Shown: positions 7,985 through 14,234 of the stretch, one piece after another
Position numbering within the stretch: position 1 is the first letter of the stretch
Layout of the letters: the number at the start of each line of letters is the position of its first letter
Assembly (NCBI GenBank): GCA_937881505.1
Contig: CALGEM010000016.1
Location: 1-18,275, forward strand
Source: an uncultured euryarchaeote
GTDB lineage: Archaea; Thermoplasmatota; Poseidoniia; Poseidoniales; Poseidoniaceae
Length of the DNA: 18,275 nt
Reading direction: 5' to 3'
Made by a program: the position numbers and the translations under genes
The notes under the pieces: model-generated
Database searches by the model: none
Told to the model about the DNA's origin: nothing
Seen by the model: only the letters and a program-made list of their open reading frames with translations

Positions 7985-8555
7985 ATTCATCATTGACGAC
8001 CAATTTCACGGGTTGCAAAGCCAACCTGGCCCGGAGGTTGAACAATGGCAACGCAGCGATGGCCAAACAAAGCCCCATCATGGAGCCACAAATGTACACC
8101 CACGCTTCGTAGGTCGGGAGGAGCGTTTCTTCCAAATGGCTGCGCGCAGAACTGCGAATCATGATGCTCGCACCAACTCCGCCGAACAAGCCGATGAGGG
8201 CACCAGCACTGCTCAGGTAGGCACCCAAACGCTTCAGACGGTAAAGAAGTACACAACCAACCAACAGAAGCCCCCCCGAGGTCAGTAACGAAACCGCCCG
8301 GAGAAGGAAGGCGTTTTCCGACCGGGCTTCTTCCTCAAAAGTCCGGAAATCTTCGACCGTTGTGGGCTCTCCACCCTGAGCATTCGGGGTTGCAAGCAAA
8401 GTTTCCACCTGCTCATCGTTCAACCCGAAGCGATGAGCTTGGAGATCAGCGTAGCCCATCCACAAGACAAGAAGTGAGCCAAAGAAAAGCAGGATGGCGA
8501 GGTTCTTCGGCCCGCTCCGATCAGGCTTCACGTCAAGGGAAAAACCTTCTTCCAT
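7977..8555 (-). CDS. Four-helix membrane protein of unknown function
   Basis: A 192-residue integral membrane protein. Likely membrane segments are residues about 18-36, 80-106, 110-133 and 151-173. A soluble, acidic loop of about 40 residues lies between the first and second helices. No catalytic or transport motif is recognised. The start ATG at 8555 is well supported: GGAGG lies 8 nt upstream, inside the end of the thioesterase gene, and only 3 bp separate the two genes, so translation is probably coupled. The basic segment LYRLKRLG after helix 2 suggests a cytoplasmic face there. The gene ends flush against the convergent pentapeptide-repeat gene. Pairing with a thioesterase hints at lipid or acyl chemistry, but this is inference only. 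Confidence 0.75.
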   Translation of the reverse strand: MEEGFSLDVKPDRSGPKNLAILLFFGSLLVLWMGYADLQAHRFGLNDEQVETLLATPNAQGGEPTTVEDFRTFEEEARSENAFLLRAVSLLTSGGLLLVGCVLLYRLKRLGAYLSSAGALIGLFGGVGASIMIRSSARSHLEETLLPTYEAWVYICGSMMGLCLAIAALPLFNLRARLALQPVKLVVNDESE

Positions 8556-8558
8556 GTC

Positions 8559-8972
8559 TCAATCCTCCAGATGTTGGTTCAAACCCGGCCTCAGATCGTC
8601 CGGGATGGGTTGCTTCTCCATGGTGTCCATGTCAACACAGACCGTGGCTTGTTCCGAAGTCCAGACGAGGTCGTCGTTTTGGTTTCGAAACGCGTATCGC
8701 CAAACCAACGAGGTGGTGCCAACCGACGCGATTGACACCGATGCTGTGATAACATCACCGTATCGCAGAGGAGCGTGAAAGGTAGAGGACAGAGAAACAA
8801 CAGGAAATCCAACCCTGTGCTCATTGACCAATACAGGATAGGTGACACCGCACATTTCCTGCCAAGACTGCTCAAACACTTTGTGGGCCAAATCGAAGAT
8901 TCGCGGGTAATACGCCACATTGGCCATATCGATCATCGAGAACTCAACCCTTCGTTGAATCTCGACCGCCAT
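8559..8972 (-). CDS. Acyl-CoA thioesterase, 4-hydroxybenzoyl-CoA thioesterase family (hotdog fold)
   Basis: A 137-residue single hotdog-fold domain, the typical length of this family, which hydrolyses acyl-CoA or aryl-CoA thioesters in the cytosol. The opening strand and helix VEFSMIDMANVAYYP aligns with the 4-HBT active-site segment, placing the catalytic Asp at residue 15. Later strands (FPVVSLSSTFHAPLRYGDVI and the strand ending in TVCVDMD) match the family pattern. Substrate cannot be told from sequence. The open frame continues upstream to 9371 but that part has no similarity, crosses the tRNA on the other strand and overlaps the neighbouring gene, so ATG 8972 is the start. The membrane-protein gene follows after 3 bp and is probably co-transcribed. 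Confidence 0.88.
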   Translation of the reverse strand: MAVEIQRRVEFSMIDMANVAYYPRIFDLAHKVFEQSWQEMCGVTYPVLVNEHRVGFPVVSLSSTFHAPLRYGDVITASVSIASVGTTSLVWRYAFRNQNDDLVWTSEQATVCVDMDTMEKQPIPDDLRPGLNQHLED

Positions 8973-9035
8973 GGTGGAAGCAAGGGGTTGCCGCCAATGA
9001 ACCCTTGCTTTGCAGGCAGGAGGCTCACCCTCGCG

Positions 9036-9042
9036 CTTAAAT
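9036..9042 (+). promoter_or_regulatory. TATA-like box of the tRNA-Arg gene
   Basis: The plus strand reads CTTAAAT, centred about 27 bp before the first tRNA base at 9066. This is the classical archaeal TATA-to-start distance for a tRNA whose transcript begins at or near its 5' end. The same heptamer precedes the surface-protein gene on the other strand. Confidence 0.6.
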
Positions 9043-9065
9043 GGGGGCGGCCATTCGGGCGAATT

Positions 9066-9139
9066 GGCCCTATAGTGTAGCTTGGATATCACAGAGGCTT
9101 GCGGAGCCTCGAACCCGTGTTCGAATCGCGGTGGGGCCG
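9066..9139 (+). tRNA. tRNA-Arg, anticodon GCG
   Basis: A full cloverleaf folds by eye. The acceptor stem GGCCCTA (9066-9072) pairs with TGGGGCC (9132-9138), with one G-U pair. The D arm runs 9075-9092 with three pairs plus a T-T at its inner end, and has A14, G18G19 and A20. The anticodon stem GAGGC/GCCTC is perfect around loop TTGCGGA, so the anticodon at 9101-9103 is GCG, reading CGC and CGU. The variable loop has four bases. The T arm CCGTG/CGCGG closes a TTCGAAT loop. The discriminator is G at 9139 and no CCA is encoded. A20 and C35 are known arginine identity bases in many organisms. No intron is seen. Confidence 0.93.
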
Positions 9140-9232
9140 CTCTGACTGCATTTGCGTAGGCCCAGGCCACCTTCGTCTCCTTCGGAGAACGCCGGTCACG
9201 GTGGGGCCACTTCGACTGTATTTGCGTAGGCC
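9127..9232 (+). repeat. Imperfect direct repeat of the tRNA-Arg 3' end
   Basis: Bases 9127-9162 (3' side of the T stem, acceptor strand, discriminator and 23 bp beyond) recur at 9197-9232 with 5 mismatches in 36 positions, a period of 70 bp. Both copies share CGGTGGGGCC and a later ATTTGCGTAGGCC. Between them, 9176-9188 can form a 5-bp hairpin (TCTCC, TTC, GGAGA). The second copy could be a decayed tRNA remnant or half of an old attachment-site pair. The interval 9140-9258 holds no gene. Confidence 0.65.
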
Positions 9233-9258
9233 GCTTCGGTTGGGCTCGATGACGTTGG

Positions 9259-10266
9259 TCAAGCATGAGCGAGAGGGGCGCCTGCTGTCTGAAGCACCTG
9301 CACATCCAAGTCCTTGATGACGGCTGCTTGTTCGCCTGCAATGGGCTCCTCATAGTCGGTGTAAATGTCATCTGCAGAGTAGGTGCTGCTGGTCAATTTG
9401 TCAACCAGGGACTTGGCAAGAGCAGGGTAATCAGCAGCAACCTTTCGCAGGAGAATGGGGTCAGTTTGCCAGTCGCTTGCGCCCTTCAAGGCTGCAGGGG
9501 CTTCGCTTAGGTGTTCCACCATCTCAAAGAAATTACAGAGCGTATAGTGGCCTGTACCCTCTTTATCATGGTCGTCAAAGAGGAGGTTCCACCAGCTTTG
9601 GCGTGGTTTTTGGTACTCAATTCGATAGCCCTTGTGCAAAGGCAAGCCGAAGTGAATTCGCCATGACCAGCCGTTGGTTCCCTCAAATGTGAAAGTGTCA
9701 TTCTTGAAATCGAATTCGCCGCTCACGGTGTTGGCATAGTGCTGCTCCAGGCTGGGGGTAAGGGGCGAACGTGCAAGACCGTAAATTTGGAACAGGGTTC
9801 TTCGGAGAGGACTCAAACTTTCATGGAGCCATGAAACTTCATCGTTGAGCAAACCGAGGAGATATCCAGCAAAGAGGTCGTAGGCTGGCATGTTCTCTTG
9901 GTGGCGAACCTGAACGCAGGCGCTCTTGGGTTCCTTGACCAAGCCGCTCTTTGGATGCACTTCCACCACATCAAAGGAATTGTAACTGAACGGATTCACG
10001 AATTTCCCCATGAATGAATTGACATCAACTCGGTAGATGGCGAGTTGACCCACGATGATGAGATGCCCCTCTTCGTCAAGTTGCATTCTGTCTTCGTGTT
10101 CTTCCACAATATCGTTCACCAATCGTGCAGCAACCTTGGCGGCCTTCGCAATCTTCAGCATGGATTCCAGCATGTCATCTCTGCGGAGTTCCTGAACGGT
10201 CTCTTCTCGAAAACAATCTCCAAACAATGCACCTAATCCATCAAAACCTTCGTCCATGCTCTCCAT
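9259..10266 (-). CDS. Conserved-looking hypothetical protein, about 335 residues
   Basis: I do not recognise this protein. It is soluble by appearance, with no signal peptide or membrane helix. The N-terminal third is helical and charged (for example LKIAKAAKVAARLVNDIVEE). A beta-rich middle follows (HLIIVGQLAIYRVDVNSF and FDVVEVHPKSG), then a helical and aromatic-rich part, and the final 30 residues are acidic. ATG 10266 was chosen; an in-frame GTG at 10278 would add four residues. Neither has a clear Shine-Dalgarno. It lies just downstream of the HAD phosphatase on the same strand, 9 bp from its stop if GTG is used and 21 bp if ATG is used, so the two are very probably one operon. The codon pattern and lack of competing frames support a real gene. 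Confidence 0.7.
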   Translation of the reverse strand: MESMDEGFDGLGALFGDCFREETVQELRRDDMLESMLKIAKAAKVAARLVNDIVEEHEDRMQLDEEGHLIIVGQLAIYRVDVNSFMGKFVNPFSYNSFDVVEVHPKSGLVKEPKSACVQVRHQENMPAYDLFAGYLLGLLNDEVSWLHESLSPLRRTLFQIYGLARSPLTPSLEQHYANTVSGEFDFKNDTFTFEGTNGWSWRIHFGLPLHKGYRIEYQKPRQSWWNLLFDDHDKEGTGHYTLCNFFEMVEHLSEAPAALKGASDWQTDPILLRKVAADYPALAKSLVDKLTSSTYSADDIYTDYEEPIAGEQAAVIKDLDVQVLQTAGAPLAHA

Positions 10267-10287
10267 GGCATATGACACAATATAAAC

Positions 10288-10953
10288 TCACGAAGTCCAG
10301 TCTACAATTTCCCAGTTATTGGCCTCTGCATGACGACGAAGTGGTCCCTCTGGACTGACGGCAATCGCATGGCCGCAAAGGGCCATGAACCAGGAATCTG
10401 CGAGTGTGTTTCCGTAGCCGAAACATTTTGTCAAATCATGACCGTTCTGTTCAGCGTCCCGCTTGACGACGGGTACCTTCCCTTTCCGGCGAGGTACACT
10501 CCAACCTCGCTCCGACCCAGAGAGAATACCTTCTCGAACCTCAGGGCCGCACCCGTAAACTGCGTCCATCCCGAGCACGTCGGCCATTGCCTCCGCCATG
10601 GGTGCTACCGTCGCCGTGACCAAAACCAAACGATGACCTTGTTCTCGATGCCAAGCGAGTTTTTCCCATGCTTGTGGAGGAATGAAGGTCTTGAGCTTCT
10701 CACTCGCAAGGAGGCGTGAATAGCGTTCGAGCACATCCCAGGAGGCAAGGGAGAGGTGGCCTCTGTTTCGCGCAGCGTCGTAGACCGCTCGACCTCGGAT
10801 CATGTTCGTGATGAAACCGCTTGTCCACGCAACCGCGCCCCACGGAATTCGCCAAGGGCGACGGCGAGCAAGGTAGGCGGTCAGTGTTTTTTCACTCGAA
10901 GCGTTGAGCAGCGTCCCGTCGAGGTCAAAATACGCAGCAACCTCGCCCCCCAT
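10288..10953 (-). CDS. HAD-superfamily phosphatase, subfamily IB (SerB-like)
   Basis: A 221-residue haloacid-dehalogenase-type hydrolase, probably a cytosolic phosphomonoesterase. Motif I is FDLDGTLL with nucleophile Asp10 and acid/base Asp12. Motif II is LVTAT with Thr113. A basic segment at about 155-164 supplies the motif III Lys. Motif IV is GYGNTLADSWF (179-189): the first metal-binding Asp of the usual GDxxxD pattern is replaced by Asn182, while Asp186 is kept. The helical cap lies between motifs I and II (about 20-95), as in the IB group. The substrate is unknown; phosphoserine or a phospholipid intermediate are both possible. ATG 10953 is the natural start because motif I begins eight residues later. 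The unknown protein downstream is probably co-transcribed. Confidence 0.85.
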   Translation of the reverse strand: MGGEVAAYFDLDGTLLNASSEKTLTAYLARRRPWRIPWGAVAWTSGFITNMIRGRAVYDAARNRGHLSLASWDVLERYSRLLASEKLKTFIPPQAWEKLAWHREQGHRLVLVTATVAPMAEAMADVLGMDAVYGCGPEVREGILSGSERGWSVPRRKGKVPVVKRDAEQNGHDLTKCFGYGNTLADSWFMALCGHAIAVSPEGPLRRHAEANNWEIVDWTS

Positions 10954-11016
10954 GGCCTTGCGTGGTCGCTGGCCCTACATGAGCGAACCGCATGACACGA
11001 TGACGAGTGTGCTCTT

Positions 11017-11286
11017 TCAAGACTCATCGGGTGAAGGGCCGTAGACACGTCGACCTGCTCGGTGGTCTTGCCACCAGGTCAAGGAGGAACGAAGATGGCG
11101 GGTGATGAAAAAGCCAACCTTGCGTGGCGTGAGTCCATGGTTTCGCAATTTTTTGGCGTGGTTGAGGTTAGCGACGATGGTTTGTGCCGAACACCCGGGA
11201 TTAGCGAATACAAATCGACGAACCTCTTCAGCAAGGCGTTCGAATCGTGCACGTTTTTGGCTTCCTTTTCCTGTCCGATGAGGCAT
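11017..11286 (-). CDS. Small basic winged-helix-like protein
   Basis: An 89-residue basic protein without membrane segments. The pattern is that of a small winged helix: a helix (RFERLAEEVRRFVFANPG), a short turn and second helix (SAQTIVANLNHAKKL), a probable recognition helix (TPRKVGFFITRHL) and a terminal hairpin around WWQDHRAGRRVYG. It may bind DNA or RNA; the target is unknown. ATG 11286 follows a 46-bp gap after the upstream gene's stop and has no strong Shine-Dalgarno. An AT-rich patch about 28 bp upstream of the ATG (11310-11320) could serve as a TATA-like element. Overlapping open frames on both strands lack protein-like composition. Assignment to the winged-helix class is by pattern only. 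Confidence 0.65.
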   Translation of the reverse strand: MPHRTGKGSQKRARFERLAEEVRRFVFANPGCSAQTIVANLNHAKKLRNHGLTPRKVGFFITRHLRSSLTWWQDHRAGRRVYGPSPDES

Positions 11287-11332
11287 GAACCAACAAAACG
11301 GATTGAACCATTATCAAAGATTCGCTGGGACT

Positions 11333-11686
11333 TCACTTGAAGTCGACCGGTTGGGTCGTCTTCCAATTCGCCGTTGCCAATTTCTTGGCTTTACCATCGG
11401 CGATGATGGGGTGAATGTCGTTGAGGCGGCCGTGCATGCCGTGAACTTGGAACTTGACGCGCAATTCAGCCATGCGGTCGCGCTGGAGGGCTTCGTCCTG
11501 CTCGTCGTCGAGGTCAACGCTGGCGAGGGTTGTGCCCTCGTTGGCGCAGGTGATGGTCAGGGTGTTTCCGGCATAACTCAAGGTCGGGCGGAAGTCCCAA
11601 TCATCGGGGTGATGCATCCAAACCGAGAGGTCAAGCGACACCGTGTCTCGAAGGGTAACGCGTCCAATTTCTACCGTGTCCACCAT
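11333..11686 (-). CDS. Hypothetical protein, 117 residues
   Basis: A soluble protein of 117 residues that I do not recognise. The first half is beta-rich with alternating hydrophobic residues (TVEIGRVTLRDTVSLDLSVW and LSYAGNTLTITCANEG). The second half has a charged helix (DDEQDEALQRDRMAELRVKFQ) and a basic C-terminus. The overall look suggests a small beta domain followed by helices, but no family is assigned. ATG 11686 is taken as the start because AAGGAT lies about 8 nt upstream; the frame can also be opened at a TTG three codons earlier (11695). Gaps of 47 bp to the lipoprotein gene upstream and 46 bp to the winged-helix gene downstream leave room for separate promoters. Confidence 0.65.
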   Translation of the reverse strand: MVDTVEIGRVTLRDTVSLDLSVWMHHPDDWDFRPTLSYAGNTLTITCANEGTTLASVDLDDEQDEALQRDRMAELRVKFQVHGMHGRLNDIHPIIADGKAKKLATANWKTTQPVDFK

Positions 11687-11733
11687 CGTAACCAATCCTT
11701 GCCAAACGGCCCCGCTTCATACCCCTTTCGCTT

Positions 11734-12921
11734 TCATTCGCTGGTGGAGCCGATGGCGACCTCGGTCAGTGAAGGTCGCATGACAATGACTTCCACCGTC
11801 AAGGTCCAATCGTTTCCTGGGTCGGGGTCAATTTCACCGATAAAGGCGTCAGGATCTGATTGTTGAGCGATCACCGACCACACCCAAGGACCCTGCCCTT
11901 GACCGCTGTCTCGTGAACGGAGCAACATTTTCAGCAAGGCTTCAGCTGAATCTGAGGTGTACATGCCGTCTTCACCGCGAACGTTCATCTCGTCGTCGGC
12001 CATCTCCGCTCGTGCGGGTTCATTGGTGGAGTAGTTGCCAGGTTCGGTAGCGACACTTCGCTTGTAACTGTCTTCAACGATGTGAAGGGCCAGGGTGAAA
12101 TTGTCATGTGGCGGCGCAACATCTTGGTCCAACTCCAACACGGCATTGAACGACATTACGCGCCCAACTTCGCCAGGCGTCATGTTGCCCGACCACGTCT
12201 CGCCTTGGTCGAGGTATTCATCCCACGACATCTCGTACGTCTCGGTGATCCACGTCACTTGGAAGGTGCGGGTGGTCACGTTCACTTCAAAGGGTTCGAT
12301 TGCGAACGCTCCTGCGGCGTCATCCACTCGCAGGACGCCGTTGATGATCCCAGAAGCCGAGGTGTCGAGCAAGACCGTAGGGGTGGTGGCGTCAGCATCG
12401 TTGCGAGTATCACCATCGCCATCGCTGTCTTCGGCCGTGTTCAAGTCCCAACTGAAGGTGAGTTCGTCGCCCTCTGGGTCAAAAGAAGCGCTGGCGTCCA
12501 ACAGAGCAGCATCGCCTGCACGAACGGAATCGGGCATGGTGATGTTGATGCTTGGGGCGCCGTTCACGATGATGGTGGCGATGGCGTCATCCGTACCGCC
12601 TTGGTCATTGGTGACCGTGATGCGAACCGTGTACTGGCCGAAGGAGAGGTAGGTGTGGGAGGTGAAGCCGACGATCGTTTCGGCCGTCGTTCCATCACCA
12701 AAATCCCAAGCATAGTTCGTAATGACGCCTTCAACCGGTGAAGATGCTCTAGCGTCGAGGGTTACCATTTCACCTTCTTGAATCAAGGTAGGGTAGGCTT
12801 CGAGGGTTGCCCGTGGATCCACGGTGGTGTCCAGAGCGCCGGTGCAGCCCGCCAAGAGGCTCATGAGCAACGTTTGCACCATGACCAAAGCGAAGATTCG
12901 CTCCCTTCGCCTGCCCATCAT
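11734..12921 (-). CDS. Secreted lipoprotein with two PKD-type domains
   Basis: A 395-residue extracellular, lipid-anchored protein. The N-terminus has a basic start (MMGRRRER), a hydrophobic core and a lipobox LAGC with Cys26 as the acylated residue. Residues about 35-118 form a PKD domain with the signature WDFGDGTT and a closing HTYLSFGQYTVRITVTND strand pair. A second, longer PKD-like domain covers about 119-215, with DASASFDPEGDELTFSWDL and an Asp-rich loop DSDGDGDTRND that probably binds calcium. The remaining 180 residues are an unrecognised beta-rich domain. ATG 12921 is chosen over an upstream ATG at 13029 because the extension would overlap the preceding gene by 62 bp and spoil the signal peptide. 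Likely function is surface binding of proteins or polysaccharides; that is inference. Confidence 0.87.
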   Translation of the reverse strand: MMGRRRERIFALVMVQTLLMSLLAGCTGALDTTVDPRATLEAYPTLIQEGEMVTLDARASSPVEGVITNYAWDFGDGTTAETIVGFTSHTYLSFGQYTVRITVTNDQGGTDDAIATIIVNGAPSINITMPDSVRAGDAALLDASASFDPEGDELTFSWDLNTAEDSDGDGDTRNDADATTPTVLLDTSASGIINGVLRVDDAAGAFAIEPFEVNVTTRTFQVTWITETYEMSWDEYLDQGETWSGNMTPGEVGRVMSFNAVLELDQDVAPPHDNFTLALHIVEDSYKRSVATEPGNYSTNEPARAEMADDEMNVRGEDGMYTSDSAEALLKMLLRSRDSGQGQGPWVWSVIAQQSDPDAFIGEIDPDPGNDWTLTVEVIVMRPSLTEVAIGSTSE

Positions 12922-12967
12922 AGAGACAAGGCCGACCTCACCCTTTCTAATGGTTCGGGAGTCCGGA

Positions 12968-13348
12968 TTAAACAGAAGGGGAGTTTTCATCCTCATCAAA
13001 GACCACCGCTTCAGGAACGTCGCCTTCAATGCTGGCTTTCAGGTAAGGGTCGTCAAGGGAAGCAACATCGACGACATCCACTTCATCCACATGGGTGAAA
13101 CTCTCGTCCTCTTCGGCCAGTAAATCCTCCAATGAAGCATCGCCTGCATCGTAGGGTGCAGCGACCATCACCTCCTCTTGCTGAGGTGTTTCTTCCTCGT
13201 CAAATAACGAAAGTGCTTCGCCAGTTTTCGCATCTTGGAGTTCTGCAAAGGCCTCTTTTTGTTGCGCCTCTTCTTCCAGCGCTGACGCTTCAGTATCCTC
13301 TGATTTTTTGTCCGATGAGCCCGATTTGAACCAATCCCGTATGCCCAT
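12968..13348 (-). CDS. Small acidic protein of unknown function
   Basis: A 126-residue protein, strongly acidic after the first 15 residues. The start MGIRDWFKSG is short, amphipathic and basic, and could touch a membrane or partner. The rest is rich in Glu, Asp, Ala and Ser, with low complexity and likely disorder, including a helix-prone stretch (SALEEEAQQKEAFAELQDA) and two acidic clusters. No known domain is seen. ATG 13348 is preferred to a TTG at 13390, which would add 14 residues of different composition. It is the first gene of the minus-strand run that continues with the PKD lipoprotein 46 bp downstream, and it diverges from the DEDDh exonuclease gene across 67 bp. Reality of the gene is supported by context and coding bias, not by homology. 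Confidence 0.6.
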   Translation of the reverse strand: MGIRDWFKSGSSDKKSEDTEASALEEEAQQKEAFAELQDAKTGEALSLFDEEETPQQEEVMVAAPYDAGDASLEDLLAEEDESFTHVDEVDVVDVASLDDPYLKASIEGDVPEAVVFDEDENSPSV

Positions 13349-13415
13349 AGCGGTGCTGATATCGTCATGGTGTTTGAGAGTGATGTTCAAAGGGGGTGCC
13401 TGCCGCTAATTGACC

Positions 13416-14234
13416 ATGGCACAGGACCTTTTCGTGGGCGAGAAGGTGTTGGCCTTCGATTTGGAGACCACCGGTGTTTCAACCAACAACGACCGCATCG
13501 TCCAATTCGCACTCATCGGGACGCTGGAGGACGGTACGCCGGTCAACCGAGAACAAATTGTGAAACCTGGCGTTCGTATTCCATACGACGCCAGTCAAAT
13601 TCACGGCATTTACGACGTAGATGTCCGCGACAAACCCACACTGGCGGAAGTTGCTGATGAGCTGGCTGAGTTCATCGAAGGCGCCATCCTTGTGGGCCAT
13701 AATGTGCGAAGTTTTGACTACGCCATGCTGAAAACGGAATTCCTGCGCCTCGGCCGCCTCCCTCCTCAACCCAAGGCCATCATGGACACGTTGGAGTTGG
13801 TCCGCCGACTTCGCCTTCCTCGGCCCCACAACCTCGGTGCTCTCTGCCAACGCCACGGCATTCGCCTTGAGGCGGCGCACACGGCTGCGGCCGATGCAGC
13901 GGCGACCATGCTGTTGTTTTGGCGACTTTCCGTTGAACATGCCGCAGCCTTCCGACGGTCGCTACCAGAACTCGAACGATGGATTGCCCACGGCGACAGG
14001 CCCCAAGATGCTTCGGCGTTAGGACGCGGACTTGATGACTTGGAGCCGGTTGACGCTATGGGAAAGATTCGGGAGGACGGTGGAGAGCTTGTTCTTGCCT
14101 TTGGACGGCACCGTGGTCGCTACCTTTCCGAAGTTCAGGCCAACGACCCGTCCTACATCGGCTGGCTTCTTTCCTCCAATGGATTGGATTGCGATGCGAC
14201 CAAGCAGCGTATCAAAGAGCATCTTCGCTCATGA
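13416..14234 (+). CDS. DEDDh 3'-5' exonuclease (DnaQ-like) with ExoX-type C-terminal domain
   Basis: A 272-residue protein. The first 170 residues are a DnaQ-type exonuclease of the DEDDh class: Exo I FDLETTG (Asp15, Glu17), Exo II HNVRSFD (Asp101) and Exo III HTAAADAAAT (His155, Asp160), so all catalytic residues are present. It should remove nucleotides from 3' ends of DNA or RNA. Residues about 216-272 (FGRHRGRYLSEV, then YIGWLLSS) resemble the short domain found at the end of ExoX-like exonucleases. ATG 13416 is used; a TTG two codons earlier is possible. The gene overlaps the convergent RecB-like nuclease by 6 bp at TCATGA. A role in repair or processing rather than replicative proofreading is likely, because there is no polymerase domain or clamp peptide. 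Confidence 0.9.
   Translation: MAQDLFVGEKVLAFDLETTGVSTNNDRIVQFALIGTLEDGTPVNREQIVKPGVRIPYDASQIHGIYDVDVRDKPTLAEVADELAEFIEGAILVGHNVRSFDYAMLKTEFLRLGRLPPQPKAIMDTLELVRRLRLPRPHNLGALCQRHGIRLEAAHTAAADAAATMLLFWRLSVEHAAAFRRSLPELERWIAHGDRPQDASALGRGLDDLEPVDAMGKIREDGGELVLAFGRHRGRYLSEVQANDPSYIGWLLSSNGLDCDATKQRIKEHLRS

Noticed and set aside
9140..9258. Possible second tRNA gene downstream of tRNA-Arg
   Set aside because: Only the 3' end is repeated; no D arm or anticodon arm can be folded, so it is at most a remnant.
8973..9371. N-terminal extension of the thioesterase frame
   Set aside because: It runs antisense through the tRNA and overlaps the neighbouring gene, and its Arg/Pro/Gln-rich composition is not protein-like; the hotdog domain starts at ATG 8972.
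12082..12741. Open frame of 219 codons opposite the PKD lipoprotein
   Set aside because: Antisense shadow of Asp/Val/Thr-rich coding sequence, with no recognisable domain.
13100..13215. ALSLF-like clamp motif in the acidic 126-residue protein
   Set aside because: It resembles a bacterial beta-clamp peptide, but it is internal and lacks the leading Gln, and an archaeal host would use PCNA.
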